The notes: generated by a model not told the origin, from the letters alone. A DNA stretch of 64,000 nucleotides from Paguma larvata (GCA_030068075.1 CM057835.1:71315895-71379894); one strand, 5' to 3'. Numbered from the stretch's first letter, positions 36,684 through 48,645 are shown. Translations and numbers: made by a program.

Positions 36684-39090
36684 GTACTCGTGACACTGTT
36701 CAGACAGGTGCACCCCTCCACCTCCCACTGGTAGGATGTGGGTTGGCCGTTGGTACACCGTGACCCGGGAGAACTAGGTGCACCAAACCAAGTTCTGGTT
36801 GTAAATCTCAGCTCCGTTTCCAGATCCTTCTGGTTGGCTCTGTCAGCCCTGTCGGGGGGACGCTGTTGTGAACAGATAGCAGGAGCAGCCCCGTGAGTTC
36901 CCTGCCTTTCCAAGGTCCAGGACTCAATTCTGGGGCTCTGCCGAGTCCCCAGACAGATGTTGTCTCGTACCATCTGTGTGCAGTAAGGAGTGTCCGTAGT
37001 TCTGTCTCATGAGCAGAGTTCTGGACATGAGAGTCCCGAGGCCAACTATGCACCTTGTCACTAGATAGCAGGTGGGGAGGTATGTTGAGCTCCGTTTCTC
37101 CTGTAGCCTGCTGGTGACCTTGCTCATGGGGGAAGCTGAGCAGCTAGCATAGGGGTGTGGGGTTGGTATAGCTGCTATCTCTAGACCCACGTGGGCAGAA
37201 AGCTCCAGGCTGGAGCTCCAGGAGGACTGAAACCTCAAGCCCCCAGTATTAGCATGAGGGACCTCAAAAGAGCTCCTCAGATACAGAGGACAAGAGGCCT
37301 GTCAGGGCTGGTGGCCGTGCCTGGACCAGGACCTGAAGCGCCTGCCTCCCTGGGTTCCCAGCGGGGGTTTTCCCCACCCTTCCACATCCTGTTTCTACCC
37401 TATGCAATTGGGTGACATTTCTTCTTTCCGGGCCTGTCATCACTTGCGATGCCTCCAGCTCCTTGGAGCTCTGACTTGCTTTCCCTGACCAAACAAGGAT
37501 TCTAGATGGAAAGATTCCAAGGGAGAAATTAGCATAAGAAAGACAAATGGAAACTAGAAATAGGGAGTGAGTAGGGTCTCCCTCGAGACAGTCATACCTA
37601 TCATACCTGACTTTGTTCTGGGGGCTTTGTGCCGTTTTTGTCATTTATCATGAGAGGTGGCATGTCGTGGGTGCTGATCATCTCTGCTGGTGGTAATGGG
37701 TGCCACACTGTTCCTCCAGAGCCTGTGGGGCCATCCACTCCCTGCCTGGTGCTGCTGGTAAAAGGCTGCATGCACCCAGGTTTCCAGGCTGGCTCCAGAT
37801 GCCTGTCCCTATCATTTAGGCCATATCTTTAGGTCATTCACTTAGCAAACCCCCCACCCCCACCCCTACCCCTGACAGCTGCAATGTTGGCGCACAATCC
37901 CAAGTGACCTTGACAAATTAGAGACCTAATCCTTTAAGAGCAGGATCCAGTTAAATGGAGCCGAGTTCAAGTCCACCTGACAGGGTTCTATAAGAGGAGG
38001 GAGGAAGCAATGGTAGGACACCAACCCGGGGTCACATAGTCATACTGACCATGCACAAGTGGGAATCTGAGCTGAGGCAGGGATGCTGGGAGGGAAACAG
38101 CATCTGGGGCCCAGCCGAAAGCTGGCCCTTGGTGAAACTTGTACTTCGGAGGCAGCATCTGCTTTGATTCTCCACCTATATTTTTAAAAGAGACCCAGAG
38201 AGATTGGAACCACCCAGACAGGGCAACATGGAGCCAAAGGAAACAGAAGCAGCAGGCTGTGTAGAGGTTCACTCTGGGAGTCAGAGCTCAGATGTGGGGA
38301 CTGGATGGTCACCTTCAGGAGAGGGAGCCGTGGAGCCGTGGTCCCTCATCTCCTCCCAGTCCTGAAAATGAACCAGAACAGTGTCCAATTAGACCAGAGT
38401 TGCCTAAGCTGGGTTTTATGGAATGCCAGCTCCCACACAAATGAGTTCTGGGAAAAGGGCTCTGGAGTCAAGTTAAGTTTGAGAACTGGAGGATTAAGCC
38501 AAATTCGTAAATTTCCTTGAGACAGGATTTCTGGAGCTCTGCACGCTTATGTGCGTGGGGCTGTCCAGAGGCACGTGGTGTGAAGGCTGCCTCCCAGGCC
38601 CACGTGAGCACGGAGCTGATTTTTACAGAGGCTCAGGTTCAGCTCTCACACGCCCTCATACCTCCCCCCCCCCCACACCTCTTCAGAACTGCTGAGGCAG
38701 CTGTTCGGAGGAATAATCACTGTGAGGGGCGTTAAACTCTCAAGAGAGGTGCCAAAGAGCATCGTGGAGATTGGTCCCAGGGAGCTTAAAATACCTTCGT
38801 TTTTAGTCTCGAGAGGTTTACTGCAGCACAAGAGGTTGGGAGAGCCACGTCTGAGCCCCTTCCTGTCCCCGTGCTGTTTTTTGTTGTTGTTCAGCAGCCC
38901 AGTAATGGGATTAGCCATAGCTTCTTTCCAGAGTTGATTTCAGGTACCCGGGGATCTTATATCCTGGCTTCTCTTGGTACCTTGGACCAAATCAGTGATG
39001 CCTTCGATGCAGTTGTGTGAAAACATGACCTACCCACTGAAAAGCTCTGCTCTCCTCCTGGGGATCGTAGCATCTATTCGTTAGCAATTA

Positions 39091-39521
39091 CGGGCATGCC
39101 TTGCTTTAGTGCACTTTGCATCCTGTGTTTTTTACACATTGAAGATTTGTGGCATCCCTGTGTTGAGCAAATCTGTTAGTGCCATCTTCCCAACAATATT
39201 TGCTCACTGTCACATTTTGGTAATTCTCGCGCTATTTCAAGCTTGTCTATTGTTATATTATGATGATCTGTGATCATTGATTATGACTTGCTGAAAGCTT
39301 AGTTGATGGTTAACATTCTTCAATAAAGCATTTTTTAATGAAGGTATGTACATTGTTTATAGACACGATGCCGTTGAATACTTAACTACAGTGAACTGTA
39401 AACATAATTTTTATATGCACTGGAAAACAAACAAAAAAATTCATTGGGCTTGCTTTTTTGCAATATTTGCTTTATTGCAGTGGGTCCAGAACCATACCTG
39501 CAGTACTCCGAGGTATGCCTA
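39091..39521. mobile_element. Tigger-like (Tc1/mariner) element, internally deleted
   Basis: Left end 'CGGGCATGCCTTGCTTTAGT' and right end 'GCAGTACTCCGAGGTATGCC' are imperfect inverted copies of the Tigger terminal repeat, and each end borders a TA dinucleotide, the expected target duplication. Inside are 'CACATTTTGGTAATTCTCGC', 'GATCTGTGATCATTGAT' and, on the other side, 'TTTGCAATATTTGCTTTATT'. The transposase region is missing, so this is a non-autonomous derivative of about 430 bp. Confidence 0.82.
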
Positions 39522-39727
39522 TACGTTTGCAAAATCAGGAGAGGAGGGGGAGGAGGTGGAATCCAACGTGGGTCTCAGTGGTGGTGGGGCTGCCCTGGCC
39601 ATTTCCAAAGGTGACCACTCTTTTACCCCCCAACCCCCTTTCCCACTGTTGAACTTCTCTGAGAAAACAGTTATATGCATTTAGAGAGGGCACTGCGATT
39701 TGCCTTGTTTTTATAGGGTTCTGTATG

Positions 39728-39931
39728 TCAGAGGCTCTTGACCAGGGGTGATCTTTGTCCCCAAGAGACAACTTAGCAATGCCTGGGGGTTTTCGATTGT
39801 CACAGCAGGAGGAAGGTGTGCCGCTGCACCCACAGATAGAGGCCAGGGATGCTGCTTGGTGGCCTGCGGTGCACAGGACAGGCCCCCACAGTAAGAGAAT
39901 TTCTGGCCCCAAATATCAACAGTTCCGATGG
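39728..39931 (+). mobile_element. MER5A-type DNA transposon, sense
   Basis: 'CAGAGGCTCTTGACCAGGGG', 'CAATGCCTGGGGGTTTTCGA', 'AGGCCAGGGATGCTGCTTGG', 'GTGCACAGGACAGGCCCCCA' and 'CAAATATCAACAGTTCCGA' follow the consensus. Confidence 0.85.
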
Positions 39932-40140
39932 AATCACAGCACCCAGGGCCTGCCTTGTGTTCCGCCCACCCTGTATTTCATGCTGTGGTCCGGGATGCCC
40001 CGTAAGACTCACCTCAACTAAGAGTTTTTGCAGTGAGTGAAGGGTGAGTTTTCTTGTTAAAGGTTTCTGACCACGGAATCTCCTGCCACATTAAAGCTGC
40101 CTCATTTGTCCTGTGTGAAAATGTGCTTTTCTCTTTGCAG

Positions 40141-40201
40141 AACCTGAGAGCCAGAAGCAACAAGGATGCCAAGGACCAGACGACCAAGAACTCTTTGGAA
40201 A
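40141..40201 (+). CDS. BCR: BCR exon 6: DH domain
   Basis: 61 bp, acceptor TCTCTTTGCAG at 40140, donor GTGAGT at 40202. Encodes 'NLRARSNKDAKDQTTKNSLE' plus the first base of the next Thr codon. It begins a helix-connecting segment of the DH domain. Gln replaces the Pro I recall in the human KDPTTK sequence. Together with exon 7 (53 bp) it forms a 114-bp in-frame unit. Confidence 0.97.
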
Positions 40202-40489
40202 GTGAGTTCTCTGTGCCGAGGCCTCTTCATGCTTCCTGTGGGGGCAGCTGTTGTGAGCGGATAGGGCACTTGCTGGAAAAGCAAACATGGCACCCAGTTG
40301 GGTCATCCTCTGGTGCCTTTGCTGTTCCTGACTTCCAATAGCAAGAGCAAGGATGTGGACAAAGCGGCACTGGATATGGCAGGGTGGGGAAGGATGTGGA
40401 CAGGACCAGCTTGCCATCAACAGTAGCAATGAGGAAGAACAGGAGGGCTTTGCAGATGCCCACCCATCAGGCACTGTTGGGCGTTGAAA

Positions 40490-40660
40490 ATGTCATCGTG
40501 TTCTCCCTGGTGACCCTGTGAGGAGGATTTTGTTTTTCCTTTTTTCAGATGACAAAACAGATTTAGAATGAAAGTAACCCATATGGAACAGAGGTCCTAA
40601 GTGGCCAGGCAGGGATAAGCCTGAGTCGTCAGGCTCCCAGGCCTGTGTGTTCAGCCTCCT
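40490..40660 (+). mobile_element. MIR SINE, sense
   Basis: 'CCCTGTGAGGAGGATTTTG', 'TTCAGATGACAAAACAG' and 'CTAAGTGGCCAGGCAGGGAT' follow MIR order; diverged. Confidence 0.55.
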
Positions 40661-40744
40661 TCACTCCAGGCAGAACGCAGGGGATCGGGACTGATAAGTC
40701 ACTTCTCAGTTTCGGTTGTTAGGACAGCGTGAATAGTTACAGAG

Positions 40745-40890
40745 AACAGCAGACATGGCTCTGATACCAGACCTTGACCATGCTCTGAGTCTCAGTTTCT
40801 CATCTGTAAGATAGGGATAACAATGCATGTCTTATAGTAGTCATGGGAATCACATGAGGAAATGCGCCTGACCTGTGTCAGAACACATCT
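40745..40890 (-). mobile_element. MIR SINE, antisense
   Basis: 'GAGTCTCAGTTTCTCATCTG' then 'TAAGATAGGGATAACAATGC' and 'CATGGGAATCACATGAGGAA', the antisense MIR core. Confidence 0.75.
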
Positions 40891-41448
40891 AAGCATCCAC
40901 ACCCGTGATGCGCTGGGCTCACCATCATCATGGAGAAGTGGGGACTGTCAGGGCCGGCCAGGGCTATCTGAAAACACTTAAAAGCCAAGAGCTATGTCAG
41001 CACTTGAGTTAGTTTCTGCCATCCTTAGAATCAGGCCTCTAAACTGCACAGAGGTGGACACCACTAGCGGTGTGCCGGTCTGCTCCTGGGGGGCCTGCCA
41101 GGCCAGAGGGCAGGTGTCTCTCCAGGGTTGGGATCCTTGCCAACCCATCTGCAGCCAGGTGCTGATGGGCTCCCCAACTCCAGAAGGAGGAGCATCAACC
41201 TGGGTTCTGACCAGTAGCTCTGGACTCAGCATTTAATGTTATGGACCAAAACCTCAAAGCCATGTGCCCGGCCTTCTAGGTGCTCGGGGTTTGCTCTTGT
41301 CACTGGGGATGGGTAGTTCCCAGGGGACGTGGAGGTTGGGCTGCTTCCCCTGCCCGAACACTTACAGCAAGGACAGGCAGGCGGGTGGTCTGGTGCTGCT
41401 TTCTCCATGCCTGGCCACCACTCACCTGCCCTGCCCGTCTCTCTGCAG

Positions 41449-41501
41449 CCCTGCTCTACAAGCCTGTGGACCGGGTGACGCGCAGCACGCTGGTCCTACA
41501 T
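41449..41501 (+). CDS. BCR: BCR exon 7: DH domain, conserved region 3
   Basis: 53 bp, acceptor CTCTCTGCAG at 41448, donor GTGAGT at 41502. Completes Thr (A|CC) and encodes 'LLYKPVDRVTRSTLVLH'. This is the start of the long DH helix that in most Dbl-family proteins reads like KPVQRITRYPLLL and contacts the GTPase switch regions. The BCR version has D-R-V and S-T-L at the corresponding positions, identical to human as I recall it. Confidence 0.97.
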
Positions 41502-42363
41502 GTGAGTCACTCCACCCGAGACCTTCTCACCCTGGAGTTCTTGGCTTCTGTTGTTCTGGGGCTGACACTGGTGTTTGTCAGTGCTGCCTAGCCATTCTCC
41601 CCTTTTCCTGCCACATACCTTTATCAAAGATGCAGAAATGAGGGGCTCACAGCGGGGAGAAAAGCAGGCTCTTGAGCTGTACTGGGTGCTGTCGTAGGAG
41701 GAGGTGCAGGGAGGGAGCGTCCTGTCCTACATAGGAAGGGCCTCCTGGTCCCAGTGCATGAACCGAGCCTCCTTGGTAGACGGGGTGGGGACACAGCAGG
41801 TGCATTCCAGGCCCATGAGGATGACCACTGCCCCCCATCCTGGGGAGATGGAGCATGGGGAGGGTACGCCTCAGTGGGGCCACTCCTGAAGGCAGTGGGG
41901 GAAACAAAAATGGCCCCTAATCCCACTGCCCAGGTGGCCCTATTCATTTAAGTTTAGAGCAAGTTGTACATGCATGTTTTTTCTTTTAATTTACAACCAA
42001 GTCACAGAAGTGGGTGAAGTTTCCATTTTCTTTCCCGCTTCCTCCCCCACAAAGGAGCCACAACCACAAGGATTCTTCTATGCACATGCCAACATACTTG
42101 AACATTTTTTTTAATTACACAGAAGGCATCATGCTATATGTATCATCCCACACTCTGCCCTTTTTTTCTCCTTAATATGATGTGGTGGAGATTGTCCTAC
42201 TTCAGCCCAAACAGCTCTGCCCTGTAGTATTTAAGCCATGTGGCATTCCATGCACATTTCATAATACCTCACTCTCCAGTTAAGAAGGGAGATGAGAGGC
42301 ATGGTCTGGGAGGCTTTGGTAGGTGGCCCAATGGAGTGTCAGAGACCTTTGTTCTGTTCCCTC

Positions 42364-42389
42364 GCTGAGCTGAGCTGAGCTGAGCTGAG
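42364..42389. repeat. (GCTGA)5 pentamer tract with four AGCT sites
   Basis: Five tandem GCTGA units, equivalently GAGCT on a shifted phase, with AGCT at 42368, 42373, 42378 and 42383. Confidence 0.95.
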
Positions 42390-42611
42390 GGTCCTGACTG
42401 GAAGAAGCCAGAGCCATCATGGGAGGTGGTGTGGGGATTCTGGGACCACTGACAACAGAGTCTTCCTCCAGACTTGTTTCACCTCTGCAGGGGGATTCTC
42501 TCCAGCGGGAGATTTGAAAGCTAAGGGGAGTTCGTTTCTCTGAACCAGGGAGCTCGAGCACAAGTTATACGCATTCCTAGTGGAGAAGGAGTCAACATTT
42601 CCATCTCGATT

Positions 42612-42866
42612 CTTTTTTTTTTTTTTTTAATTTTATTTAAATTCAGATTAGTTAACATATACCATAATAATGGTTTCAGGAGTAGAATTCAGTAATTCAT
42701 CACTTACATATAGCACCCAGTGCTCATCCCAACAAGTGCCCTCCTTAGTACCCATTACCCATTTAGCCCATCTTCCCACTCACCTCCCCTCCAGTAACCT
42801 TTAGTTTGTTTTCTGTATTTAAGAGTCTCTTATGGTTTGTCTCCATCTCTGTTTTTATCTTATTTG
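42612..42866 (-). mobile_element. Carnivore-lineage L1 3' end, antisense
   Basis: T run, then 'TTCAGATTAGTTAACATATA', 'CACTTACATATAGCACCCAG', 'TGCTCATCCCAACAAGTGCC' and 'TTAGTTTGTTTTCTGTATTT' match the antisense 3' end of carnivore L1. 5'-truncated, about 255 bp. Confidence 0.88.
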
Positions 42867-43021
42867 AGAGGTTTAGTCTCTTCTCTAAAGGGGGAGGAGC
42901 CGGGAAGGCCAGGTGCTTTTCTCCTGAGCTTGCACAGACAAGTGGTCCTAGAGGAGACCGATTCTGCCCCCTAGAGGCATGTGGGAGACATTGTTGCTTA
43001 TCAGCTGCAAAGGAAAAGGAG

Positions 43022-43143
43022 TGCTCACTAGCGGGTAGTGTACAGGCCAGGGATGAGGAGCTGACGTCCTACAGTGCACAGGACAGCCCCCACCACAATG
43101 ATCCAGCCCAGAATGTCATCAGGGCCAAAGCTGGAGAAACTCT
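43022..43143 (+). mobile_element. MER5A fragment, sense
   Basis: 'GCGGGTAGTGTACAGGCCAG', 'CTACAGTGCACAGGACAGCC' and 'CCCAGAATGTCATCAGGGCC' match the 3' half of MER5A. Confidence 0.75.
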
Positions 43144-43407
43144 ACCTGAGCCCCTTAGAGTGGAAACCCTTGTTGGCAGCGTGCACACAGCATGGGCTTG
43201 TGGGAGCACCGTCTAAGTTTAGGACATGCTTGTGGGGTGGTGCTTGTGAAAGCACTGCCCACATAGCCCCAGCCTGTCTAGAGGTGTTGGTGACGCTTGG
43301 CAAGCTGGTGGCCCTGGATCTGCCCAGTGTGTGTCCATGGTTTCCACACAGTGTTGGGGCCTGGGCTGTGCTCTCTCTTATTTGAGTCCTCGCTTCACCC
43401 GACACAG

Positions 43408-43548
43408 GACTTGCTGAAGCACACGCCCTCCAGCCACCCCGACCACCCTCTGCTGCAGGATGCTCTACGTATCTCACAGAACTTCTTGTCCAGCATCAAC
43501 GAGGAGATCACGCCCCGCCGCCAGTCCATGACTGTGAAGAAGGGAGAG
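43408..43548 (+). CDS. BCR: BCR exon 8: end of DH domain, DH-PH linker
   Basis: 141 bp, acceptor CCGACACAG at 43407, donor GTGAGT at 43549, phase 0 at both ends; 47 residues (about human 659-705). '[16 protein letters not shown]' completes the conserved DH helix, and '[19 protein letters not shown]' followed by 'SMTVKKGE' forms the last helix and link to the PH domain. The first Ser of PSSHP is Ala in human as I recall it. Confidence 0.98.
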
Positions 43549-43965
43549 GTGAGTAGGTCTGGGTTTGCCAGCCTGCCCCACCGGGCAAGGGGAATTCAGG
43601 GCACCTTTCTCATCTTCGGCAGACTGTGCCTTCCGTCCAGCCTAACACAGGAAATATGTTACCATTTAGGGTCTTTGATGCTGGCAGGGTAAAACCCAAT
43701 CCCGTGTGCGGGGCGTCAGGGTGGAGTTACAGGGCTATGCGCCTCACTTGGCTACCTCTTTTTCCATCATGGCAGGTTGTATCCAGGGCACCCCTTCTTT
43801 TTCTCACACCCTTGTCAGCTCGGGATCTGACTGGAGAGAAGGAGGATGTCATTTTGTCTGCCTGGAACCACATGGTTCCTTCTGAGTGTTCATTCATTAG
43901 AAAATAGTTCCAGGCTTTCCCTGCTATCCAAAGGTAGAGTGTTCCTATGAAATGTTTTATAAACT

Positions 43966-44145
43966 GGGGCGCCTGGGTGACTCCGTCGGTTGAGCATCCA
44001 ACTCTTGATTTCAGCTCAGGTCATGATCTCATCGTATGGGTTTGAGCCCTGCATTGGGCTCTTTGATGACAGGATTCTCTCTCTCTTTCATCTTCCCCTG
44101 CTCATGTTCTCTATCTCAAAATAAAGAAGTAAACTTAAAAAAAAA
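43966..44145 (+). mobile_element. Carnivore SINE, sense
   Basis: Head 'GGGGCGCCTGGGTGACTCCG', 'GCTCAGGTCATGATCTCATC', tail 'CAAAATAAAGAAGTAAACTT' with A run. Bordered by TTTTATAAACT / TTTTTTAAACT. Confidence 0.92.
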
Positions 44146-46210
44146 TCTTTTTTAAACTGAAATGGTATAAAATGAAGAAGCTGTTACCATTTGTACAAGT
44201 GAAAATCTTTGTATTTATTTTGACTGAAAGCAGGTACTAATATCGGTCTTTGGTAAAAGTAAAGTGGTGTAACACAGACTTGCAATTAGCATGGAAAACC
44301 CGTATGGTCAGATTTAGGGATTTACAAGGAAAAAAGAAAGGGAGGTACATGCAGTTTCTGGGCCTGACTTGGTCTTCAGCTAAGAGGATTCTTCTTCCTT
44401 CTCCTCCTCCCTCCCTTCCTGATAGCAACCCCTGGTCTTTATCTCCCTGCACATCGTCGATAAGAGGATATAGAACAGAGGGACTAAGAATGCATGGACC
44501 CAGCCCACCCGGGTGGCCTCTGACCCTTCTGGGAGGGGTCCAGTGAGGTGCTAGGCAGGTGCCCATCCTGGGCGGGCAGCACTTAGTGATAGAGTAGAGT
44601 TGTATAAGTTGGGAGGCCAGTGCCCCACACAAGCATGAGCATCTGTTGTCAAAAGTAGCATCACGATGAGGGAAGCTGACCTGCCTCTGGGGTCTTGTGC
44701 AGGGAGAGAAGCTGTATGACCCAGGCAGGACATGGCTGGCAGCGAATCTGACTGTAGTTGCCACTGAAAGCCACTTCTTCCTTCCAGTTCATGTGCTAGG
44801 TGCCAAGCACTGAGGCCTGACCCTCCCATATCAGGGTTTCTTCTCCTCCTTCTGCCTGGGCTGGTGGGCAGGCAGCTCTCAGATCTGTCTTCCCCACTCC
44901 ACTTTGGGAAGTGGTACCTCAGTGCTGAGCAGAAAGCTCCCACATGCCTAGAGTCTCATCAGGCTAGATCGTGAGTTGGATTTCTCTTCGTGGGCCTGGG
45001 CCAGGAAGGACTGAGGAGGAGAGAAGTATCCCCTCCAGTCCAACCTCTGTGCTTATCCAGAGCCCAGAGCCAGCATCGCCATGAACTCACCTACCACGCA
45101 GCCTGGACGATGCCTGCTCCTCCTCTCTAGGCCCGTTCTCCTTTTTTACAGCAGGATGGGAACACAGGCCCACCTTGCTGGGTGCCTAGGCACCCAAAGG
45201 GGCACGGTTTATGGAAAGAGCCCTGCCAGCTGGCATTCAGAAGCAGTCTCTGAGCTCATGGAAGGCAGAAGTGGGTCCCCAGCACCTCCCAGGACCTCCA
45301 CACCCAGCTGTCCGATGGCCAGAACCTGGGGGTTCAGATCCCATTTCCTGGAGCAACAACGGGGCCCTGTGCCTGGTTCACCCCTGTCCCAAATTCAGGG
45401 ACACCAAAGGAGTGCCAATCTTTGGCCTCCCTAATCAGGTATGGGATATGCTTCTGCCCAGACCACTTAAACTGAGTGCATTCGTGCCCAGCTCCTAGGA
45501 CACCTGCTATTTGTCCCTTGCCAACTGTTCTTTTATGAGAGCGCTGTCCTCCTGGGAAGCAAACATGTGAACCCTTTTTCCTCTCAGCTTTTCATACAGT
45601 ACTGAGTCTGCCCTCAGACCCCCTATCCTGCCGTTCAGGATCTCTGGAGAGAAATCCCTTCTTGCTGTTCAGATCCATGGAAGCAGCTGTTCTAGGGAAT
45701 TGAGGAAAATCAGGTGTTACCTGGGAGTTGGCAGCCCTGTCCTTGTTCCCACACGTCATCACAGGCTTCCTTCGTGCTGACCCACGGTCAGGGTCTCAGG
45801 GCCACCAGACAGGAAGTGTGTAGGGGCTGGGCGCTTCATTAGGACAAGGGCTTTTATCTGCACCCACCCTCTCCCCCACCAACATCTGGCCCTGTTGGCC
45901 TTGATGATACTTGGTCAGTGAGAGGGACCGCTTGGATACCTCAGCTGCAAGAGGGGAGAGAAGGTTGTGAGTCTGACTCGCATGCTCTCCTCTCCCTCCC
46001 AGGCATGGTAAGGGAGGTGGTGACCAGCCAAGTATGACAGACAGGTACCCACACTCATGTTTCCCATCCGCACCATTCCAGAAGCAGACACCACTAATCA
46101 TTTGGGCACTCAGACTCTGAGCTGCCTGCAGCCTGAGTATCTTTCTCAGTGTATCTTCTCAGGCTGCCCAACTCAGCTTACAATCCCCAGTGTGGTAGAA
46201 AGGATGCTAT

Positions 46211-46547
46211 TTGGATAAGCATCAAACCAGAAGAAGAAAGGAGGATGAGGATGGCAGTAGTGTGTGCTAAGTCCTAATTTTTCATCTCAAGGAATCAATA
46301 CGCAACTTGACACATTTAATAAATCCAGTCAATGAATCAAGCATCAGAGGTATAAGCATACCTTCCAAAATTATAATATCACCAGAATTAAATAGGGAAA
46401 AAGAGTTAAAAGAGTAACTAGGAAGTATAATTGGGAATAAGAAATAAATGGAGAAAACTTGCTATTCTTCCTAAAATACTATTATTTGACTTATTCCAAT
46501 TTGTTTATAGTTCTTTAATAAAAAAATACTTTAAAGCTTAAAAAAAA
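46211..46547 (+). pseudogene. Polyadenylated retrocopy (5'-truncated) of an unidentified mRNA
   Basis: An AT-rich block unlike the GC-rich intron around it. It ends in an A run at 46541-46549, has an AATAAA signal at 46517-46522 about 18 bases before the A run, and is flanked by the repeat 'AAGGATGCTAT' (46200-46210 and 46548-46558). These are hallmarks of L1-mediated retroposition of a cellular transcript. The first frame reads 'LDKHQTRRRKEDEDGSSVC' then TAA (46268-46270), compatible with a protein C-terminus followed by a 3'UTR, but this may be chance. I do not recognise the parent gene. It could instead be a 3'UTR-only fragment or an unfamiliar non-LTR element. Confidence 0.75.
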
Positions 46548-46994
46548 AAGGATGCTATAAGGGCAGTCTCCCAACCTGGGTTTAGTCCTAGCCACTACTT
46601 ACCAGCAGTATTGATTTGGGAAGTCCCTGTTTCTTTGCCGAGTGTTTCTTTGCCTGAGGACAGTGACTCAGGGCCTGTGGCCTGGGGTTGTTGTGAGGCA
46701 GAAAGGATCTCATGACCTCTGAGGGGCTGTCTGAAAGTAGGGGGTGATGATTTCCCCACATGGACACTATCCATGTTATAGATGGGGGGAGAGCACCCTC
46801 TACGTCACCAGTCAGGAGAGAATCTGCAGGTCCCGGGAGGGGTGGGAGCTGCAGACTACTTCCTTTTAGAAATTGCAGCAGCGGAGGACCTATTTTTTTC
46901 CTGTGTTCCTGTCTCTAAATTTGGTATATGACATTGAATATCAAGTTTCCAAAAGAAGAGAGTTTCTTGATTACTCTATGAGGTCAGGGGGTAT

Positions 46995-47090
46995 TTTCCA
47001 GGTGAGGTTCATTGCAGCTCAGAAAGGTTGAATGACTTGCCCACAGTCACACAGCCACTAAGTAGCTAACCCAGGATGTGAGGCCAGGTG
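46995..47090 (+). mobile_element. MIR SINE, sense
   Basis: 'GAATGACTTGCCCACAGTCA' and 'CACAGCCACTAAGTAGCTAA' match the MIR 3' half. Confidence 0.7.
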
Positions 47091-48464
47091 TGCCCTGGCA
47101 CCGGTGTGCACCACAGGTGTGTTGTGATTTATGATAGCCATCTCCCACACTCCCCTGACACTCCTTTGAACCAATGTCCACCCCTCCTCTGTGGACCCCT
47201 GTATAAAGAGCTGCCTGGACACAGGTGGTCACAAGGGGGAGGATGTGCCTCTTTGGTTCGGCATGCTACTAGCCTTAGGCACTGAGCGGAGCCCCATCCC
47301 CTGCTTCTCCTGCTGGGAGCATGTTGGTGGGTATGGGGGTCTCTGTTTCTAGCTTTCTCGGCAATTTTCTAGGGAGAGGAAAGGTACCTCCATTGGCTTG
47401 GGTGTTTGCAGGTATTCCCACAACCACTGCTAGTCCCCTGGGAAGTGGCCCGTCTCCATCTGCTCAACCTGGGTAAGTCAGGGCATTGTGGAGATGCCCC
47501 CAGTTTGAGCCCTGAGCGGAGCCAACAACTCCGGCCCCCAGTATGGCTCCTATAGTCTCATCATCCTTTTCAGCCAGTCCCCACAGCTCCAGGGCTTTGT
47601 TCTTTGAGGAAGAGTGAGTTTGGGCAGCATTACAGGTGTCTCCTCGACACTGAACTGTGGCTGGTACATGCTCTTACCAGCCTGCATCCCGGCCCTGGCA
47701 CCCCAGGGGCCGTGAGCAGCAAGCATTTGCCAGGAGGATACCCTTCTCAGGCTCCCAGGAACCAGTCAGGACCAAGGGATCCTGCTGCCACTTTTCTTCC
47801 CAGGCCTGGGTCCTGTGGGCTAGTGGGCGGGTGCTCATTCATTTAGCTGAATTAACTTACACTGCCAAGTGATTGCCCCGTGTGGCTGCCTGTGTGTTCT
47901 TAATACTGCACCCGGTGCTGCCTGGGATCCCCAGCTCAGGCTGGGACGCACGTGGGATGATCCCGTGTGGATGTTTCGTTTCCCAGTAGCCAGCCACTTC
48001 TCAGAGCCATTCTCTACCCAGGTTCCCAGATGCCCCTCATGGAGGAAGGCAGGTAGGCAGGCCAAGTAGGAGCCACTGAGGAAATGTCACTGGTGTAGGC
48101 TGAGGCCGAGAACTGGTGAGGTTCAGGCAGAGAAGGGAAGCCTTTCACTTGAGGATTAAAGAATTAGAGACTGCAGACCCTGTTGGCAGAGTTTGCAAAG
48201 GATGCTGTGGAAGGGGGATGGGGTCATGAAGACAGCATGGGGGTTGGGGTTCCCAGCACCATTAGACATGGCATGTGATCTCAGCAGTACCACTCACCTC
48301 CGAGCACCAGCTTACTCAGCTGTGGGATGGGGGTGAGCCCAGGCCAGGTGCTGTCCACCATTTCAAAGGATGTCCACAACGTAGGAGCCCCATAAGGGCA
48401 AAGCCAGTGCTCCATGTCTAGGCCTTTTCTCAGCCCTTCATAAATATTTGCAAATAGAGCTTGG

Positions 48465-48645
48465 ATTCTGAACCTGTCCGGGCCCAGGTTTGGATTCTTC
48501 TAGGACCTTGGGCATGTTACCTACCTCTCTGAGCCTTTCCATCTTCAAGAAGTGGTGGAGCTGGGACCTGCTGCCTAGGACAGTCGTGCCATGAAGGGCT
48601 CTCTGCGGAGGGCCCAGCACCCAGCAAGTGCTCAGTGAACATGAC
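48465..48645 (-). mobile_element. MIR SINE, antisense
   Basis: 'GACCTTGGGCATGTTACCTA' then 'CCTCTCTGAGCCTTTCCATC' and 'CCAGCAAGTGCTCAGTGAAC' follow antisense MIR. Confidence 0.7.

Larger units (their letters stand above)
36684..40140 (+). other. BCR: BCR intron 5
   Basis: 3.5 kb. Contains a Tigger-like element and a MER5A copy in its 3' third. 36684-39090 shows no recognisable element apart from short C-rich runs near 37850 and 38664. Confidence 0.85.
40202..41448 (+). other. BCR: BCR intron 6
   Basis: 1.25 kb with two MIR remnants of opposite orientation. Nothing else is recognisable. Confidence 0.85.
41502..43407 (+). other. BCR: BCR intron 7
   Basis: 1.9 kb. Holds an antisense L1 3' end, a MER5A fragment near exon 8 and a (GCTGA)5 pentamer tract. 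41945-42260 is AT-richer and may be an old LINE remnant that I cannot place. Confidence 0.85.
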
